From positions 4,154,001 through 4,218,000 of the forward strand of contig NZ_JBJKFD010000001.1 in the NCBI RefSeq assembly GCF_049723905.1: DNA of 64,000 nucleotides, written 5' to 3'. The position numbers and the translations under genes were made by a program. This document shows, in pieces, positions 27,262 through 35,820 of the stretch; position 1 is the first letter of the stretch; each line of letters begins with the position of its first letter. Under the pieces are notes generated by a model. That model had not been told where the DNA came from and ran no database searches. It saw nothing but the letters and a program-made list of their open reading frames with translations. The DNA is from G963665185 sp049723905 (lineage in GTDB: Bacteria > Desulfobacterota > Desulfovibrionia > Desulfovibrionales > Desulfovibrionaceae).

Positions 27262-27389
27262 ATTTGTGCTCCTGAAAGGCAGGCAAAAATAGGTTGTTTG
27301 TTCAAATCAAAAGCAAGGTTCTGCATACTCAAGAGTGCAGCGGGGGGGAAGTGGAAAATTTTTACTTTGAATTCAGAGAGTTGTGTTAG

Positions 27390-27412
27390 AGGAGGGGCGT
27401 TGTGCCCCTCCT
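27390..27412. terminator. GC-rich hairpin between DegT and lipoprotein genes
   Basis: AGGAGGGGC and GCCCCTCCT form a perfect 9-bp stem with loop GTTGT. No T-run directly follows on the minus strand, so it may be a processing or attenuation structure rather than a strong terminator. Other short palindromes follow: GGTGCG-GTGA-CGCACC near 27453. Confidence 0.45.
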
Positions 27413-27527
27413 GGGCGAAAGAAAAGAACTTTTTTTGGGGGGGATTGGTTTGGTGCGGTGACGCACCGGGAGCATCGTATTTCCGTATGCTCTCCCCACC
27501 TGGAAAGACCGATGGCTCTGACAGGGC

Positions 27528-27758
27528 TTAGCGCTGATGTTCCTGAATGGAAATAACGTTTTCGCGTTTGATGACCATATCGTTTCCGTCCATGTCCTCA
27601 AGCGTGTAGGTGCCGGATTTTTCGTCATAGTCAGGTTTTGCCACGGAAACGATGTCGGGCCCGTTGTTGCGCTGTACCGTGTAGGTCTTTGTGCTTCCGC
27701 AGGCCACGGCCATAAGCAGCAGACAGGTTAGAACCAGAAGGGCGAAAATACGTTTCAT
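27528..27758 (-). CDS. YgdI/YgdR-type small lipoprotein
   Basis: A 76-residue lipoprotein. The signal peptide MKRIFALLVLTCLLLMAVAC ends in a lipobox with lipidated C20. The mature part (YTVQRNNGPDIVSVAKPDYD, then GTYTLEDMDGNDMVIKRENV) matches the DUF903 (YgdI/YgdR) SH3-like fold. Family members are outer- or inner-membrane lipoproteins of unknown role. GGAG lies seven bases before the ATG. It is a single-gene unit. Confidence 0.8.
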   Translation of the reverse strand: MKRIFALLVLTCLLLMAVACGSTKTYTVQRNNGPDIVSVAKPDYDEKSGTYTLEDMDGNDMVIKRENVISIQEHQR

Positions 27759-27839
27759 GGAGTTCTCCTTGTACTTTTTTTGGGGGAGAGCCGATTAAAT
27801 ATGAATGAATCGTACCCTTTTTCATGCGCCATTCACAAG

Positions 27840-27860
27840 AAAAAAGCGGGAAGCCCCCGT
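27840..27860 (-). terminator. Weak terminator after azlCD
   Basis: On the minus strand CGGGGGCTTCCCG forms a short stem and is followed by C and six T. It is about 60 bases beyond the azlD stop. Confidence 0.4.
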
Positions 27861-27920
27861 AGAAAGGAGTAGAAAGGTATTTGTCGATCTGTATTTGTGA
27901 CGCCTGCGTGATTTGCCCGG

Positions 27921-28226
27921 CTACAAAACGAAGTGGCGTATCAGGCAAATCGTTCCCACTCCCGCTATCATGGAAATCAGCAGGTTGCGGCTGAGTGCGG
28001 CCACTCCCACCGTGACCAGGGCGGCCACGGATTCGCCCCACGACGAAGACAGGGCCGTGGGGGCGACCAGTGCGACCAGGATGCCGCCGGGCACGGCTTT
28101 CATAAAGGCTTCTCCGCGCGGGCCGAGGTTCAGGCGCGAGGCCAGGAACAGGCCGGAGCTGCGGGTAATGTAGGTGCCCACGCCCATAAGGATAATGGTC
28201 AGCAGGGTAAGGCTATTTGTTTCCAT
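27921..28226 (-). CDS. azlD: AzlD-family branched-chain amino acid exporter subunit
   Basis: A 101-residue membrane protein with about four hydrophobic segments, containing MGVGTYITRSSGLFLASRL and FMKAVPGGILVALVAPTAL, as in AzlD. It pairs with AzlC to export branched-chain amino acids or analogues. The ATG at 28226 lies inside azlC (14-base overlap), with translational coupling; the frame extends to 28304 without a good start. Confidence 0.85.
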   Translation of the reverse strand: METNSLTLLTIILMGVGTYITRSSGLFLASRLNLGPRGEAFMKAVPGGILVALVAPTALSSSWGESVAALVTVGVAALSRNLLISMIAGVGTICLIRHFVL

Positions 28227-28983
28227 GACGAAGCACCTCCGTGATTCCGGCGGCAAGTCCGCCCATGATGATGTACCATTTTCCGGGCAGCCAGGCTTCA
28301 CCAAGAACCGCAGTCAGCGCGGCCGCGCCCCAGGGCAGAAGGTCGGTGGAGCCTTTGTACATGTCCGTGAGGATGGCCAGAAAAATGGCGCAGAAAGCAA
28401 AGTCCAATCCCAGTGCGGCCGGGTCGCCGATGCCCTGTCCCAGGCCCGCGCCCGCAACCGTGGAAATGTTCCAGAAAAAGAACAGGGTGGCGCCGGCGCC
28501 CAGCAGAAAGGTCGCGTCCCGTCCGCCCCGCGTATAGTCGCTGAGGGTGAGTGCCCAGGCCTCGTCCACCAGAAAATAGGCGCTGATGTACTTGAGCGGG
28601 GAGGAGACGTTCTTGAAAAGTGGGGAGATGGTCGCGCCCATAAGGATGTGGCGCATATTCACCACAAAGGTTGTCAGGATCAGGGCAACAACGGGCAGGT
28701 GTGGCCCCCACATATCCAGAGCCACGAATTGTGAGGCTCCGGCAAAGACCACGCTGGAAAGAAGCATGCATTCCAACACGCTGAGGCCTTTTTGTACGCC
28801 GACAACGCCGAAGGCCACGGCAAAAGCTATGATTCCCGGAATAATGGGCAGAATGGCGCGGCTGCCGCGCCAGAATCCGTTCATGAGGGTATTGGGCTGT
28901 TCCTTTTCGAGTTCGGTATCGAGTTCGGTTATTTCAGCCTGGTGTGTACCAGACTGGTCAGCCGTTGCACTGGCCTGTTTCAT
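28213..28983 (-). CDS. azlC: AzlC-family branched-chain amino acid exporter, large subunit
   Basis: A 256-residue permease. After a 35-residue hydrophilic N-terminus rich in Glu, it has family motifs GIIAFAVAFGVVGVQKGLS, SSVVFAGASQFVAL, VVNMRHILMGATISPLF and the Asp/Glu-containing VDEAWALTLSDY. With AzlD it should export branched-chain amino acids. AAGGAG is six bases before the ATG. It is transcribed divergently from a MocR-type regulator, a common arrangement for amino-acid efflux genes, suggesting control by that regulator (inference). Confidence 0.88.
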   Translation of the reverse strand: MKQASATADQSGTHQAEITELDTELEKEQPNTLMNGFWRGSRAILPIIPGIIAFAVAFGVVGVQKGLSVLECMLLSSVVFAGASQFVALDMWGPHLPVVALILTTFVVNMRHILMGATISPLFKNVSSPLKYISAYFLVDEAWALTLSDYTRGGRDATFLLGAGATLFFFWNISTVAGAGLGQGIGDPAALGLDFAFCAIFLAILTDMYKGSTDLLPWGAAALTAVLGEAWLPGKWYIIMGGLAAGITEVLRHGNK

Positions 28984-29127
28984 AGTGCTCTCCTTAAAAT
29001 AATGGGCAACAACGGCAAATCAACCGTTTTTTGTTCTCCTACTTTTCAGTATAGATAGAAATTGTTATGTGTACAGATACAGATTTTGTAAAAGCAGTCA
29101 TGACAGTTTGTTTGAGCAGAGGAACGT
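28984..29127. promoter_or_regulatory. Divergent promoter region of azlCD and mocR-type gene
   Basis: The 144 bases between the two start codons are AT-rich and contain the tandem ACAGATACAGAT and the nearby TATAGATAGA. MocR-family regulators usually bind direct repeats in such regions and autoregulate. Exact operator positions cannot be fixed from a single sequence. Confidence 0.35.
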
Positions 29128-30549
29128 ATGGAAAAGAGTTCATTCAGGTATGTAGAGGCGGAGCGGCGCATATTGGCCATGATTGAGTCCGGAGCCCTGG
29201 CTCCGGGAGACAAGCTGCCGTCGCTACGTAATTTTTGCCGCACGGTCAACGTGAGTCTGTCCACGGCCAGCCAGGCGTATATGGAGTTGGAGCGTAAGGG
29301 GCTTGTGGAATCCAGGCCCCGTTCCGGGTACTACGTGCGAACCACCAAGGCGAAACTGCCCACGCCGCAGGCCGAGACCGGGCCTCTTTCCCGGCCGGTA
29401 TTCGTCAACCGCACCGCGCTTATTCGCGATGTGCTCATGACCATGGGCGATCCCAACGTGCTGCAGCTGGGGCTGGCCCATGTGGGGCCCGAGCTCATGC
29501 CGGTAAAGGCCCTCACCCGATTGCTGGGCAAGGCCATGCGCGACGACGGGGAAAAGGGACTGGAATATGAGTCCATACAGGGGTGCCTGCCGTTGCGGCG
29601 CCAGATTGCCCGGCGTATGGCAGGGCTTGGGGTGGAGGTTGCGCCTTCGGATATTCTCATCACCTCCGGGTGCATGGAGGCGTTGTACATCAGCCTGCGC
29701 GTGCTGACCAAGCCGGGCGATAACGTACTTATCGCCTCGCCCACCTATTATTGCTTTCTGCAGCTTTTGGAGACGCTGGGGCTGCGGGCCGTGGAACTGC
29801 CCTCGCATCCCGAACATGGCGTGGACCCGGCCGAGGTCCGTCGGTGCGCGGATCATTACGGCATCAGTGCCTGCATCCTTACGCCCAATTTCAACAATCC
29901 GGACGGCAGCCTCATGCCCGACGAAGCCAAGGAAGAGATTGTGGATTTCCTGGCCGGTCGGCGCATTCCCCTGGTGGAGGACGACGTTTTCGGGGAGATT
30001 CATTTTTCCGGCAGACGCCCCGGCGTGGGCAAGCGTTTCGACCGCAAGGGCCTTGTGCTGCACTGTTCCTCGTTTTCCAAAACACTGTCGCCGGGCTGGC
30101 GGCTAGGGTGGATGATTCCCGGGCGTTTTCTGGACCACGCCCTGGACATCAAGGCCACTACCAACGTCTGTTGCGTCACTCCCACCCAGCTTGCCATGGC
30201 TGAATACCTGGATTCCACGGCCTACGACCGGCAGCTCCGCCGTCTACGTTGCGATGTGGAGCGCCAGATGCGCACCATGCAGGCCTGCATTGCCCGCACT
30301 TTTCCCGAAGGCACCCGCGTTACCGACCCCAAGGGTGGTACGGAACTATGGCTGGAACTGCCCAAGGGCGTGGATACGGTTCAACTCTTCAGCCGCGCCA
30401 AGGCCGAGGGCATCGGCATCTGTCCGGGATCGATTTTTTCCACCCGCGACCGGTTTGATAATTTCATCCGCATAAGTTGCGGCAAGCCCTGGAATGATGA
30501 GGTGGAGAGGGCTGTTGTTCGCCTTGGCGAAATGGCCGGGGAGGGCTGA
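29128..30549 (+). CDS. MocR-type regulator (GntR wing-helix fused to aminotransferase)
   Basis: A 473-residue fusion. Residues about 8-75 are a GntR winged helix (ALAPGDKLPSLRNFCRTVNV and ELERKGLVESRPRSGYYVR). The rest is a class-I aminotransferase-like domain with the PLP-lysine motif SFSKTLSPGWRLGW and the conserved NFNNPDG segment. PLP or an amino-acid aldimine is expected to be the effector. Divergence from azlCD suggests it senses an amino acid or analogue and controls its export. The last two codons lie in the left arm of repeat R4. Confidence 0.9.
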   Translation: MEKSSFRYVEAERRILAMIESGALAPGDKLPSLRNFCRTVNVSLSTASQAYMELERKGLVESRPRSGYYVRTTKAKLPTPQAETGPLSRPVFVNRTALIRDVLMTMGDPNVLQLGLAHVGPELMPVKALTRLLGKAMRDDGEKGLEYESIQGCLPLRRQIARRMAGLGVEVAPSDILITSGCMEALYISLRVLTKPGDNVLIASPTYYCFLQLLETLGLRAVELPSHPEHGVDPAEVRRCADHYGISACILTPNFNNPDGSLMPDEAKEEIVDFLAGRRIPLVEDDVFGEIHFSGRRPGVGKRFDRKGLVLHCSSFSKTLSPGWRLGWMIPGRFLDHALDIKATTNVCCVTPTQLAMAEYLDSTAYDRQLRRLRCDVERQMRTMQACIARTFPEGTRVTDPKGGTELWLELPKGVDTVQLFSRAKAEGIGICPGSIFSTRDRFDNFIRISCGKPWNDEVERAVVRLGEMAGEG

Positions 30550-30667
30550 TGGGAAAGGCCCGATAGCCGCGTTGTTTCGTAAAAATCAACTCCCTCGTGT
30601 ATGGAAGAATACACGTCGGGATTGATTTTCCCTCACGCCTTGCTCTCAGACCTTTCGCATCAGCCCT
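30542..30667. repeat. Long palindromic repeat, copy R4
   Basis: Outer arms AGGGCTGATGGGAAAGG and CCTTTCGCATCAGCCCT pair with one mismatch; the left arm includes the mocR-type stop codon. The inner hairpin uses CGTGTAT / ATACACG instead of CGCGTAT / ATACGCG, a paired change, plus AAAATCAA / TTGATTTT. Confidence 0.85.
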
Positions 30668-31008
30668 TGGGGGCCGGGGGGTGGAAAGGCACGATAGCGG
30701 CGTTACATCAAAAAAATCGTCCCCACGCGTACCGTAAAAGTACTGCGCTGGTGACGACTTTTTTTTCGTGCCTTGCTCGCGCACCGTTTGCCACGCCCTC
30801 TGGGCGGCGAGGCTGAAAAATTTTGCCTGCGGTGTTGATTTTCCCTCACGTCTTGCTCTCAGACCTTTCGTATCAGCCCTTGGGGGCCGGGGGGTGGGAA
30901 AAGCACGATAGCGGCGTTACATCAAAAAAAGTCGTCCCCACGCGTACCGTAAAAGTACTGCGCTGGTGACGACTTTTTCTCGTGCCTTGCTCTCGCACCG
31001 TTTGCCAC
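30622..31008. repeat. Tandem duplication of a repeat-containing unit
   Basis: Bases 30622-30794 and 30835-31008 are near-identical direct repeats of about 173 bases, offset by 213. Each unit begins inside the right half of R4 and runs through a whole palindromic element (R5 or R6). The 40 bases between the units are unrelated. Confidence 0.85.
30671..30810. repeat. Long palindromic repeat, copy R5
   Basis: Shell motifs GGCACGATAGCGGCGTTAC and TCGTGCCTTGCTCGCGCACCG flank an inner hairpin with a different sequence: ATCGTC ... GACGAC, then ACGCGTAC ... GTAC around CGTAAAA, followed by a run of T. Boundaries are approximate. Confidence 0.75.
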
Positions 31009-31020
31009 TGCCTGCGTGGG
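30884..31020. repeat. Long palindromic repeat, copy R6
   Basis: Duplicate of R5 within the tandem unit. Its inner arm reads AAGTCGTC ... GACGACTT, completing a pair that is imperfect in R5. Boundaries are approximate. Confidence 0.75.
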
Positions 31021-31076
31021 GGAAGCAGAAAAGGCCGGTAAAGCCTCCCAGACCGGATACGGCTTTGGAACATCAA

Positions 31077-31114
31077 AAACAAAACCCCCCGAAGCGACTG
31101 CGCACTCCGGGGGG
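31077..31114 (-). terminator. Intrinsic terminator of receptor 4
   Basis: On the minus strand CCCCCCG and CGGGGGG pair around a 16-base loop, followed by TTTTG and TTTTTG. It lies about 26 bases past the stop of the large receptor gene. Confidence 0.75.
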
Positions 31115-31139
31115 AAGATACGTTTTACCTGCGCGCGTT

Positions 31140-33554
31140 CTACGACTTGCTCAGTTTGTCGAGAACATTCTTCAGGTCCAGAGACATTTTCGCCAGCTCC
31201 TGAACCGCCATGGAGGATTGGAGCATGCCGTCGGTGGTCTCGATGACGATACGGTTGACGTCTTCAATCGCCCGGTTGATTTCCTCCGAGGTCGCAGACT
31301 GCTGTTCCGCCGCGGTTGCTATACTGGAGATGAGTTCCGAACTGTCCGCGGACATGGAGACGATGGCTTCCAGGGCTTTGCCGGAGAGGTCTGCCAGTTT
31401 GGTAGCCTGGGACACGCTTTCCACCGCGCCGTCCACGCTTTTCATGTTTGTTTCCGTAGCCGCCTGAATGGCCTTGATGTTCTCGCCCACTTCGCGGGTG
31501 GCGGACATGGTCTTTTCCGCCAGTTTGCGCACCTCGTCGGCCACAACCGCGAATCCGCGCCCTGCATCGCCCGCTCGGGCCGCTTCAATGGCCGCATTGA
31601 GCGCCAGCAGGTTGGTCTGGTCCGCAATATCGGTAATCACGGTCATGACCCCGCCGATGGCTTCGGCCTGCTCTCCCAGTGTCTGCATGTTCTGATGCAG
31701 GTCGTGGGCCACGGTGTTCATTTGGCCGATGGCCTGAACCACGTCGCTGACCAGCTCGGCGCCCTCGTCGGCCTTTTCCTTGGCGTTTCCGGACTGCTCG
31801 GCGGCTCTGGACGCGTTGCGGGCTACTTCCAGCACCGTGGCGTTCATCTCCTCCATGGCGGTGACGGTTTCGCCCACGCGTTCCTGTTGGGTTTCCGCGC
31901 CGCGGCTGACCTGTTCCACCTGTGCGGACAACTCCTCGGAGGCGGAAGCCACCCGGTCGGCAATATCGTTGGCCTGATTCGCCACATCCACCATGATGCG
32001 CTGGGCGTTTTTGATTTTTGTCTGATCGATGATCAGCTCCATGGCACCGGCAAGTTCTCCGGAACGGGTCAGCAGGGGAGCGGCACTGGCGTGGATTTCG
32101 TATTCGCCCGAGGCGGTTTTCGCCGTGGTATCCGCCTGGACCGTTTCCTTTTTCTTGAGGCACTGGGACAGAATGCTGTTTTTGGTCGTGAAGATATCGG
32201 TAACCTTTTTGCCTTCGTACGAGGAGACGCCCGCGATTTTTTGGGCAGCGGTGTTGAGGTATTTGATGTCCAGGGAAGTGGATACGGTCATGACTCCGAC
32301 GGGTATCTGGTCGATGAATCGGGTAAAGGTGCTGACCAGTGTGTTCACGCCATCCACCAGGTTGGCGAAGCCGCCTTTGTATTGGTCGACCTCACCCTTG
32401 GTCCGGATCGCGCCCTGTTCCACCTTGGCGACGATATCTTCAACTTCGTCTGTGGCGTTGGACACCGCATCTTTGATTGAACGCAGGGCAACGCAGATTT
32501 TGCCGACTTCGTCGCGTTGGTCCACGGAAATGGTCCGGGTGAAGTCACCCAGGGCCACGGCATGGGCAAAGTCCGTTGCTTTGGCCAACGGCCTTGCAAT
32601 GGCGCGGGTGATGAAGATTCCGGCAATAAGTCCGAAGAGCACGGCCAGAGCGGACAGAATGCCTACGAGCGTTTTTGCTTTTTCGCTTTGGCTCTGCACA
32701 AGTGGGCCCAGCTTGTCCTGGTCAGCCTTCACGGACAGCTTGGCGTCGTCGATGTTTTGGGCGATGACCGGTCCCAGTTTATCCAGGTTTTCGTGGAGGT
32801 CGGCATCGCTTTGTTTGATGAGCTCGTCGACCTTTTGCAGGGTTGTTAAATATTTTTCTTTGAGGTGTTCGGCCTGTTTCAGTTCCCTGAGACGTTCCGG
32901 ACGTGTTATTTCCTGTGACAGTCTGTTGTATTCACCTATGAATGCGTCAAATTCCGTGTGTGCTCTGTCCAGATCCGGTTGCGCGTGGGAGGCCATATAC
33001 TTCACTGTATAGAGTCGGGCCAGCAGCAGGTTGCGCATGGCGCGCCCTGTATGAAAGGCGGCCGAGAGATTGTCGGTATCGTTGGCCTCGGTCATGACGC
33101 TGGTCAGCAGGCTTTCGATCTGCGGCCCGGTGGTGTTGAGAGTATTGATCTGCTCCCGCAATTCACTGAGCAGGTCCACCAATTCGGCAAAGTGTTGTTG
33201 ATACTGCTCCAGCAGATCGTGTGTTTCGTGCAGGATTTGTGAGCGTTCGGGGTTGTCGACTATTTCGAGCGCCTCGTCGAGCAGTCCCTTTGTTGCTTTC
33301 ATGTAGCTGTCGAACTGGCTCTTTTTCTCCGGATTATGGGTAACGACGTAGTCTTTGACGTCGTATCGGGCCATCAGAAGGTTGGCCTGTACTCTTCCCA
33401 TGAGATTGGTCTGGCGGGCCAGCCCCCGGTAGTCCACGAACGAGTCGAGGTTCTGTGAAATATAGTGGTAAGACACGCTCCCGGACAGCAGCAGCAAGAG
33501 AAGTGTTGTGCCGAATCCGATCGCGAGTTTGACCCCTATGGACAAATTTTTCAT
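31140..33554 (-). CDS. Methyl-accepting chemotaxis protein 4 (helical-bundle sensor, HAMP, PAS)
   Basis: An 804-residue receptor, larger than the other three. TM1 (about 8-28) is followed by a long helical periplasmic region (about 35-305), probably a four-helix-bundle or HBM-type sensor, then TM2 (about 310-335), HAMP with PLAKATDFAHAVALGDFTRTI, a PAS domain (about 440-545: RFIDQIPVGVMTVSTSLDIKY), and a signalling domain with the tip AARAGDAGRGFAVVADEVRK. The PAS domain between HAMP and signalling parts allows a second, cytoplasmic input. Its signalling domain DNA is related to but clearly diverged from the homogenised trio. GGAGG precedes the ATG. Confidence 0.93.
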   Translation of the reverse strand: MKNLSIGVKLAIGFGTTLLLLLLSGSVSYHYISQNLDSFVDYRGLARQTNLMGRVQANLLMARYDVKDYVVTHNPEKKSQFDSYMKATKGLLDEALEIVDNPERSQILHETHDLLEQYQQHFAELVDLLSELREQINTLNTTGPQIESLLTSVMTEANDTDNLSAAFHTGRAMRNLLLARLYTVKYMASHAQPDLDRAHTEFDAFIGEYNRLSQEITRPERLRELKQAEHLKEKYLTTLQKVDELIKQSDADLHENLDKLGPVIAQNIDDAKLSVKADQDKLGPLVQSQSEKAKTLVGILSALAVLFGLIAGIFITRAIARPLAKATDFAHAVALGDFTRTISVDQRDEVGKICVALRSIKDAVSNATDEVEDIVAKVEQGAIRTKGEVDQYKGGFANLVDGVNTLVSTFTRFIDQIPVGVMTVSTSLDIKYLNTAAQKIAGVSSYEGKKVTDIFTTKNSILSQCLKKKETVQADTTAKTASGEYEIHASAAPLLTRSGELAGAMELIIDQTKIKNAQRIMVDVANQANDIADRVASASEELSAQVEQVSRGAETQQERVGETVTAMEEMNATVLEVARNASRAAEQSGNAKEKADEGAELVSDVVQAIGQMNTVAHDLHQNMQTLGEQAEAIGGVMTVITDIADQTNLLALNAAIEAARAGDAGRGFAVVADEVRKLAEKTMSATREVGENIKAIQAATETNMKSVDGAVESVSQATKLADLSGKALEAIVSMSADSSELISSIATAAEQQSATSEEINRAIEDVNRIVIETTDGMLQSSMAVQELAKMSLDLKNVLDKLSKS

Positions 33555-33893
33555 ATTTCCCCCTCCTGGAAATTTGGTCGAAAACGGGGCTTGCCGCTTT
33601 CGTTTTGGGAAATGGACTTGTAGGGCCTTTTCCGCTGTTATCTATTGTATAATTTGGAGATGATGAATCTATGGAAGCCGGGAGGCAAAGTCGAGGAGGA
33701 AATGCAGGGAACCGGCAAGCAGGAGAAGCGGACCATTGTAAAAGCAATCCGGCGGACTATTAAAAACTTGCAGGGGAGCGTGTCCAGGCCGGCGGGCGGC
33801 GTGATAAAATACGGGCGGCCCATTTCGGCAAGGAATGGCGCCCCGGTTGTTCGCGTCAGCTGGTGGGGAAATTCCGCAGTCCTTTACAGTGCT
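33555..33893. other. Promoter-side gap of receptor 4
   Basis: No supported gene. A plus-strand frame that begins at 33645-33660 continues far into antisense of the next gene and is rejected. A TATAAT at 33648-33653 lies on the plus strand without a good -35. Confidence 0.35.
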
Positions 33894-34529
33894 TCAGCTG
33901 GCACTACGGGCCGTGGAGGAGGAAAAGGAAAACGTATTCAAAATGCCGGTCAGCCTTGCCCAACATTCGTTCTGATTGAATTCCTTTATTTCTCCCGGGG
34001 TGTACATCCCGATGTCGGAATAGGTCAGGCAAAGGCTGATTTCGTAGCGAAGCCCGTTGTGAATTCTCCAGTACTCCCGTGTATCCACTCTTTGCCCGGC
34101 TGCGGCATCCGAGAGCGTGGTGTACTTGAACTGTACGCCGCTGATTGTGGCGTCCCGAATTTCCTGGTCCGGCCCGCAGAACAGGTCGCCTTCAAAACGG
34201 GCGCAGTCGTTCTCCTGCTCTTTCGCCGGAACGACACTGACCACTATGCTGGCGCTGTGAAGATTCGTCCCCGCATACTCCTTTCCTGAATAATACCCAC
34301 CAAGCCGCAGCGTCCCGTCTGCCAAGGGAAAATAGCTTCTCTGGGCAAGCTGCTTGGGATCGGTCGTGACCGTGAAGTCGGCGGGAAATTTCATGGTGAA
34401 CGAATGTTCCGCATCCGAGTGGACGGCAAGAGCGTCTGCACTGTCCGGGGCAGCATTTGAGGCGACGCAGGCAGTGCAGAGAAGGGCTAAAAGAGCCAGT
34501 GAAAGTGCGATAAGGTGGATGTTTTTCAT
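33894..34529 (-). CDS. Predicted lipoprotein of unknown function
   Basis: A 211-residue protein with a lipoprotein signal (MKNIHLIALSLALLALLCTAC, lipidated C21). The mature part contains SFTMKFPADFTVTTDPKQL and repeated beta-strand-like stretches ending in ILNTFSFSS, resembling PsbP/DUF1795-like exported folds, though that is uncertain. Two cysteines (DCARFEGDLFCG) could form a disulphide. I chose the ATG at 34529, because the signal peptide then starts normally; 34547 would add MTPGTP. It borders the AT-rich islet. Confidence 0.65.
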   Translation of the reverse strand: MKNIHLIALSLALLALLCTACVASNAAPDSADALAVHSDAEHSFTMKFPADFTVTTDPKQLAQRSYFPLADGTLRLGGYYSGKEYAGTNLHSASIVVSVVPAKEQENDCARFEGDLFCGPDQEIRDATISGVQFKYTTLSDAAAGQRVDTREYWRIHNGLRYEISLCLTYSDIGMYTPGEIKEFNQNECWARLTGILNTFSFSSSTARSAS

Positions 34530-34829
34530 GGGAGTTCCGGGTGTCATCGGAGAAAGGTGTATTCCTATTTGTTCGTAACGCTTTGGACAGGATGATTGAA
34601 AATTGTCTGTGTTTCAAGTGGGGGAAGAATTAGGGGATATACCACTCATAGCGTTTTGTAATGTTTTTGTGGTACTTCCATCGATGAAAAAAATAACTGT
34701 ACATTCATTTTATATTCTAATGTTTATTCTGAATATAAAAGTTGATCTTGGAGTGGTTTTAGTTCAAAATTCTTCTGTCTTTTGGGGGAAAATTTCGATC
34801 GGGACTATATACTGGGAAGGAGTTGTTTC
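34530..34829. other. AT-rich left part of a foreign-looking islet
   Basis: From about 34590 base composition turns markedly AT-rich compared with neighbouring genes and stays so until about 35800. No ORF here looks protein-like. It probably carries the promoter of the interrupted gene that follows. Confidence 0.5.
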
Positions 34830-35669
34830 GTGCCATATTTGTTTTGTAATATAGCTTGGATGGACGAGTACAGAGGCGATAATGAGGCTGCTCAAATGCA
34901 GGGGGGAGGAGCTTACGTCGACGCTAACCACCATGGCAATGAAGCATGTAACTTTTACTCTGTCGGCGGTGTTTGCTACGGATATGTGAGGGTTCCAGGG
35001 AGAATTGGAATTGATAGGTTCGGGGTAGATCGGGATGCCGACCGCGCAAACGACATCACCGTTGTTTGGGTCGCAAGACATCCTCAGGAGAGAGAAACAT
35101 TGGTCGTCGGATGGTATCTTCACGCCACTGTTTATAGAAATCCTAGAGAATTTGAATTTCAAAATAATATTTATGAAGAAAACGATATACAAACGTATCG
35201 TATTTCAGCCGAACAGCATGATACAGTATTATTGCCAGTTCATGAGCGAAATTTACGTATTCCGAGAGGCAATGGTGGATTTGGTCAATCTAATATATGG
35301 TATGCCGATGGATATCTTGGTGAACAAACAGTAGCGGATGTCGATAATTTTATTATAAATTATCATGGCGGACACCAAATATAAAATGATGCTGAAAGAA
35401 GGGTTCGGGTTGAACGGGCCGCTATTAGAATAACAAAACAGTATTTTAGAGCAGAAGGATACGAAGTGTCGAGTGTTGAAAGGGATAATGTCGGGTGGGA
35501 TTTAGAGGCTGAATTGGGAGATCGCAGACTGCTTATAGAGGTAAAAGGTTTGTCTGGTCGCCCATTGTCCGTTGAGTTGACTCCAAATGAATTTAAAAAA
35601 TTCGTTAAAAACGATGAAAACTATAGGTTGTACATAGTTCGTGAGGCGTTGGTGAATCCCGCGTTGTAG
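34830..35669 (+). pseudogene. EVE/PUA-like plus DUF3883 (PD-(D/E)XK-type) protein, interrupted by one stop codon
   Basis: A GTG start at 34830 has AAGGAG seven bases upstream. The first 184 codons end in TAA at 35382-35384. The same frame stays open for 94 more codons to TAG at 35669. The N-terminal part (YLFCNIAWMDEYRGD, GNEACNFYSVGG, ITVVWVAR, VVGWYLHATVYR) resembles PUA/EVE-like domains that bind modified bases. The part after the stop (YEVSSVERDNVGWDLEAELG, LLIEVKG, VELTPNEFKKF) is DUF3883, with the D...E-V-K core of restriction-like nucleases. If joined it would be a 278-residue candidate for modification-dependent restriction. No methyltransferase is adjacent. The AT-rich composition suggests horizontal transfer. 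The functional reading is an inference. Confidence 0.65.
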
Positions 35670-35820
35670 ATTTGCTATTATGGCAGGCGTCGAAATCAAT
35701 ATATATTTCTAAGAAACAAAGAACCTATCGTTAATGTTTTAAGAATGTGTAAGTGCATTTGTTCTGTTATTACCGAGGCAGTAATTTCGTGCCGGGCTAA
35801 CCTTGCTATAAAATTCCCCC

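Noticed and set aside
33645..34289. A 214-codon plus-strand frame
   Set aside because: Two thirds of it is antisense to a lipoprotein gene with a clear signal peptide and lipobox; the unique part has unusual composition and no family pattern.
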